Of a stretch of DNA of 7,509 bases, positions 7,073 to 7,509 are shown one piece after another. The position numbers and the translations under genes were made by a program. The stretch spans positions 1 through 7,509 of the forward strand of contig CAIKNB010000057.1 of assembly GCA_903828685.1 (NCBI GenBank), given 5' to 3'. The DNA is from Candidatus Uhrbacteria bacterium (GTDB taxonomy: Bacteria > Patescibacteriota > Patescibacteriia > 2-12-FULL-60-25). The stretch's first letter is position 1, and the number at the start of each line of letters is the position of its first letter. The notes beneath the pieces were generated by a model. It searched no databases and had not been told where the DNA came from. It worked only from the letters and a program-made list of their open reading frames with translations.

Positions 7073-7390
7073 ATGAAAATATCCTGTTGCCGAAAAAATG
7101 AATCAACCAAAGAGCTAGCCATGACAGTCGATTTTTTGAAAGTCCTCGCTGAGGAAAATCGTCTGAAAATCATGTGCACACTTCGTTCGGGCGAAAAATG
7201 CGTGTGTGACATTTGGCGGTTCCTCGACTTGCCGCAAAATCTCGCGTCACACCATCTTAAGATCCTGAAAGATTTCAAACTTATTGATTCCCGTAAAGAC
7301 GGTTTGAAGGTCTACTATTCGATCAATTCGAATGAAATGTCGAAATATAATTCGTTTTTGAATCATTTCCTTAAATCATATGAGCAATAG
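7073..7390 (+). CDS. ArsR/SmtB-family metal- or redox-sensing repressor
   Basis: This is a dimeric winged-helix repressor that normally blocks its own operon until a metal ion, metalloid or thiol-reactive signal binds. In its 105 residues, the family opening FLKVLAEENRLKIMCTL (21-37) leads into helix alpha-3 (43-53). The recognition helix region is PQNLASHHLKILKDFKLI (54-71), followed by the wing DSRKDGLKVYYSI (72-84). C43-V-C45 in alpha-3 matches the Cys-x-Cys of arsenic-type ArsR (CVCD). C5-C6 at the N-terminus and C35 could add ligands. The inducer is unknown; arsenite, cadmium-like ions and thiol oxidants are all possible. The ATG at 7073 includes the Cys pair. An internal ATG at 7121 would remove it but still keep the family core. 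The operator just upstream indicates autoregulation. GC is about 40% over 300 bases, lower than uvrA, which hints at a different origin or weaker constraint. Confidence 0.93.
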   Translation: MKISCCRKNESTKELAMTVDFLKVLAEENRLKIMCTLRSGEKCVCDIWRFLDLPQNLASHHLKILKDFKLIDSRKDGLKVYYSINSNEMSKYNSFLNHFLKSYEQ

Positions 7391-7509
7391 CATCAAGATT
7401 CAGGTTTTAGGGACGGGTTGCCCTTCCTGTAAGAGACTTTATGAAATCACCAAAGAAGCGGTTGCGGAAATGAACCTGGGAACGGAAGTGGAATACGTGA
7501 ACGATATCC
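7380..7509 (+). CDS. Small thioredoxin-like CxxC protein, partial (runs off window)
   Basis: Only the first 43 residues are visible. They begin MSNSIKIQVLGTGCPSCKRL, a beta strand leading into a C14-P-S-C17 redox site and a helix. This is the pattern of the small (about 75-80 aa) thioredoxin/glutaredoxin-like proteins annotated as redox-active disulfide protein 2. In other genomes, as I recall, these often sit beside ArsR regulators and predicted permeases. The ATG at 7380 overlaps the last 11 bases of the arsR-type gene in another frame, so the two are surely co-transcribed and probably translationally coupled. No separate SD is evident. It should be under the same ArsR control. The 3' end and any permease gene lie beyond the window. 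Confidence 0.85.
   Translation, partial: MSNSIKIQVLGTGCPSCKRLYEITKEAVAEMNLGTEVEYVNDI

Noticed and set aside
1..7509. CRISPR array, insertion sequence or prophage
   Set aside because: No regularly spaced repeats, transposase or integrase, or terminal inverted repeats with target duplications were seen.

Overview
The window looks like a bacterial chromosome segment carrying ordinary housekeeping genes and the edge of a small metal/redox cassette. No transposase, CRISPR array, phage gene or rRNA was found. The source is probably a streamlined bacterium, perhaps of the Patescibacteria (CPR) type. The reasons are a compact UvrA (847 aa), a compact UvrC (423 aa) with no helix-hairpin-helix tail, several starts without a Shine-Dalgarno (SD) sequence, and two proteins of no recognised family. 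That placement is inference and was not tested against any database.

Layout. A tRNA-Ser(GGA) reads leftward off the left edge, with its own good promoter. Going rightward there follow a 150-aa tandem CBS-domain protein, a perfect 28-bp palindrome and the large uvrA gene. Facing uvrA is a leftward 530-aa protein of unknown function, and the two converge on one strong hairpin. That gene diverges from uvrC, which reads rightward. After uvrC comes a 149-aa orphan protein with its own promoter, strong SD and textbook terminator. The right end is more AT-rich. It holds an ArsR-family repressor with a near-perfect self-operator, overlapping the start of a small CxxC thioredoxin-like protein that runs off the window.

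How the genes relate. UvrA and UvrC are two of the three proteins of nucleotide excision repair; uvrB is not here. The two genes are separated by an oppositely oriented gene, so they are not co-transcribed. The ArsR/thioredoxin-like pair is almost certainly one transcription unit, repressed by ArsR until a metal, metalloid or redox signal releases it.

The most noteworthy items are the two reduced Uvr proteins, the unknown protein between them with a possible mTERF-like motif, the ArsR operator laid over its promoter, and the palindrome overlapping the likely uvrA promoter. I found no convincing new multi-gene system.
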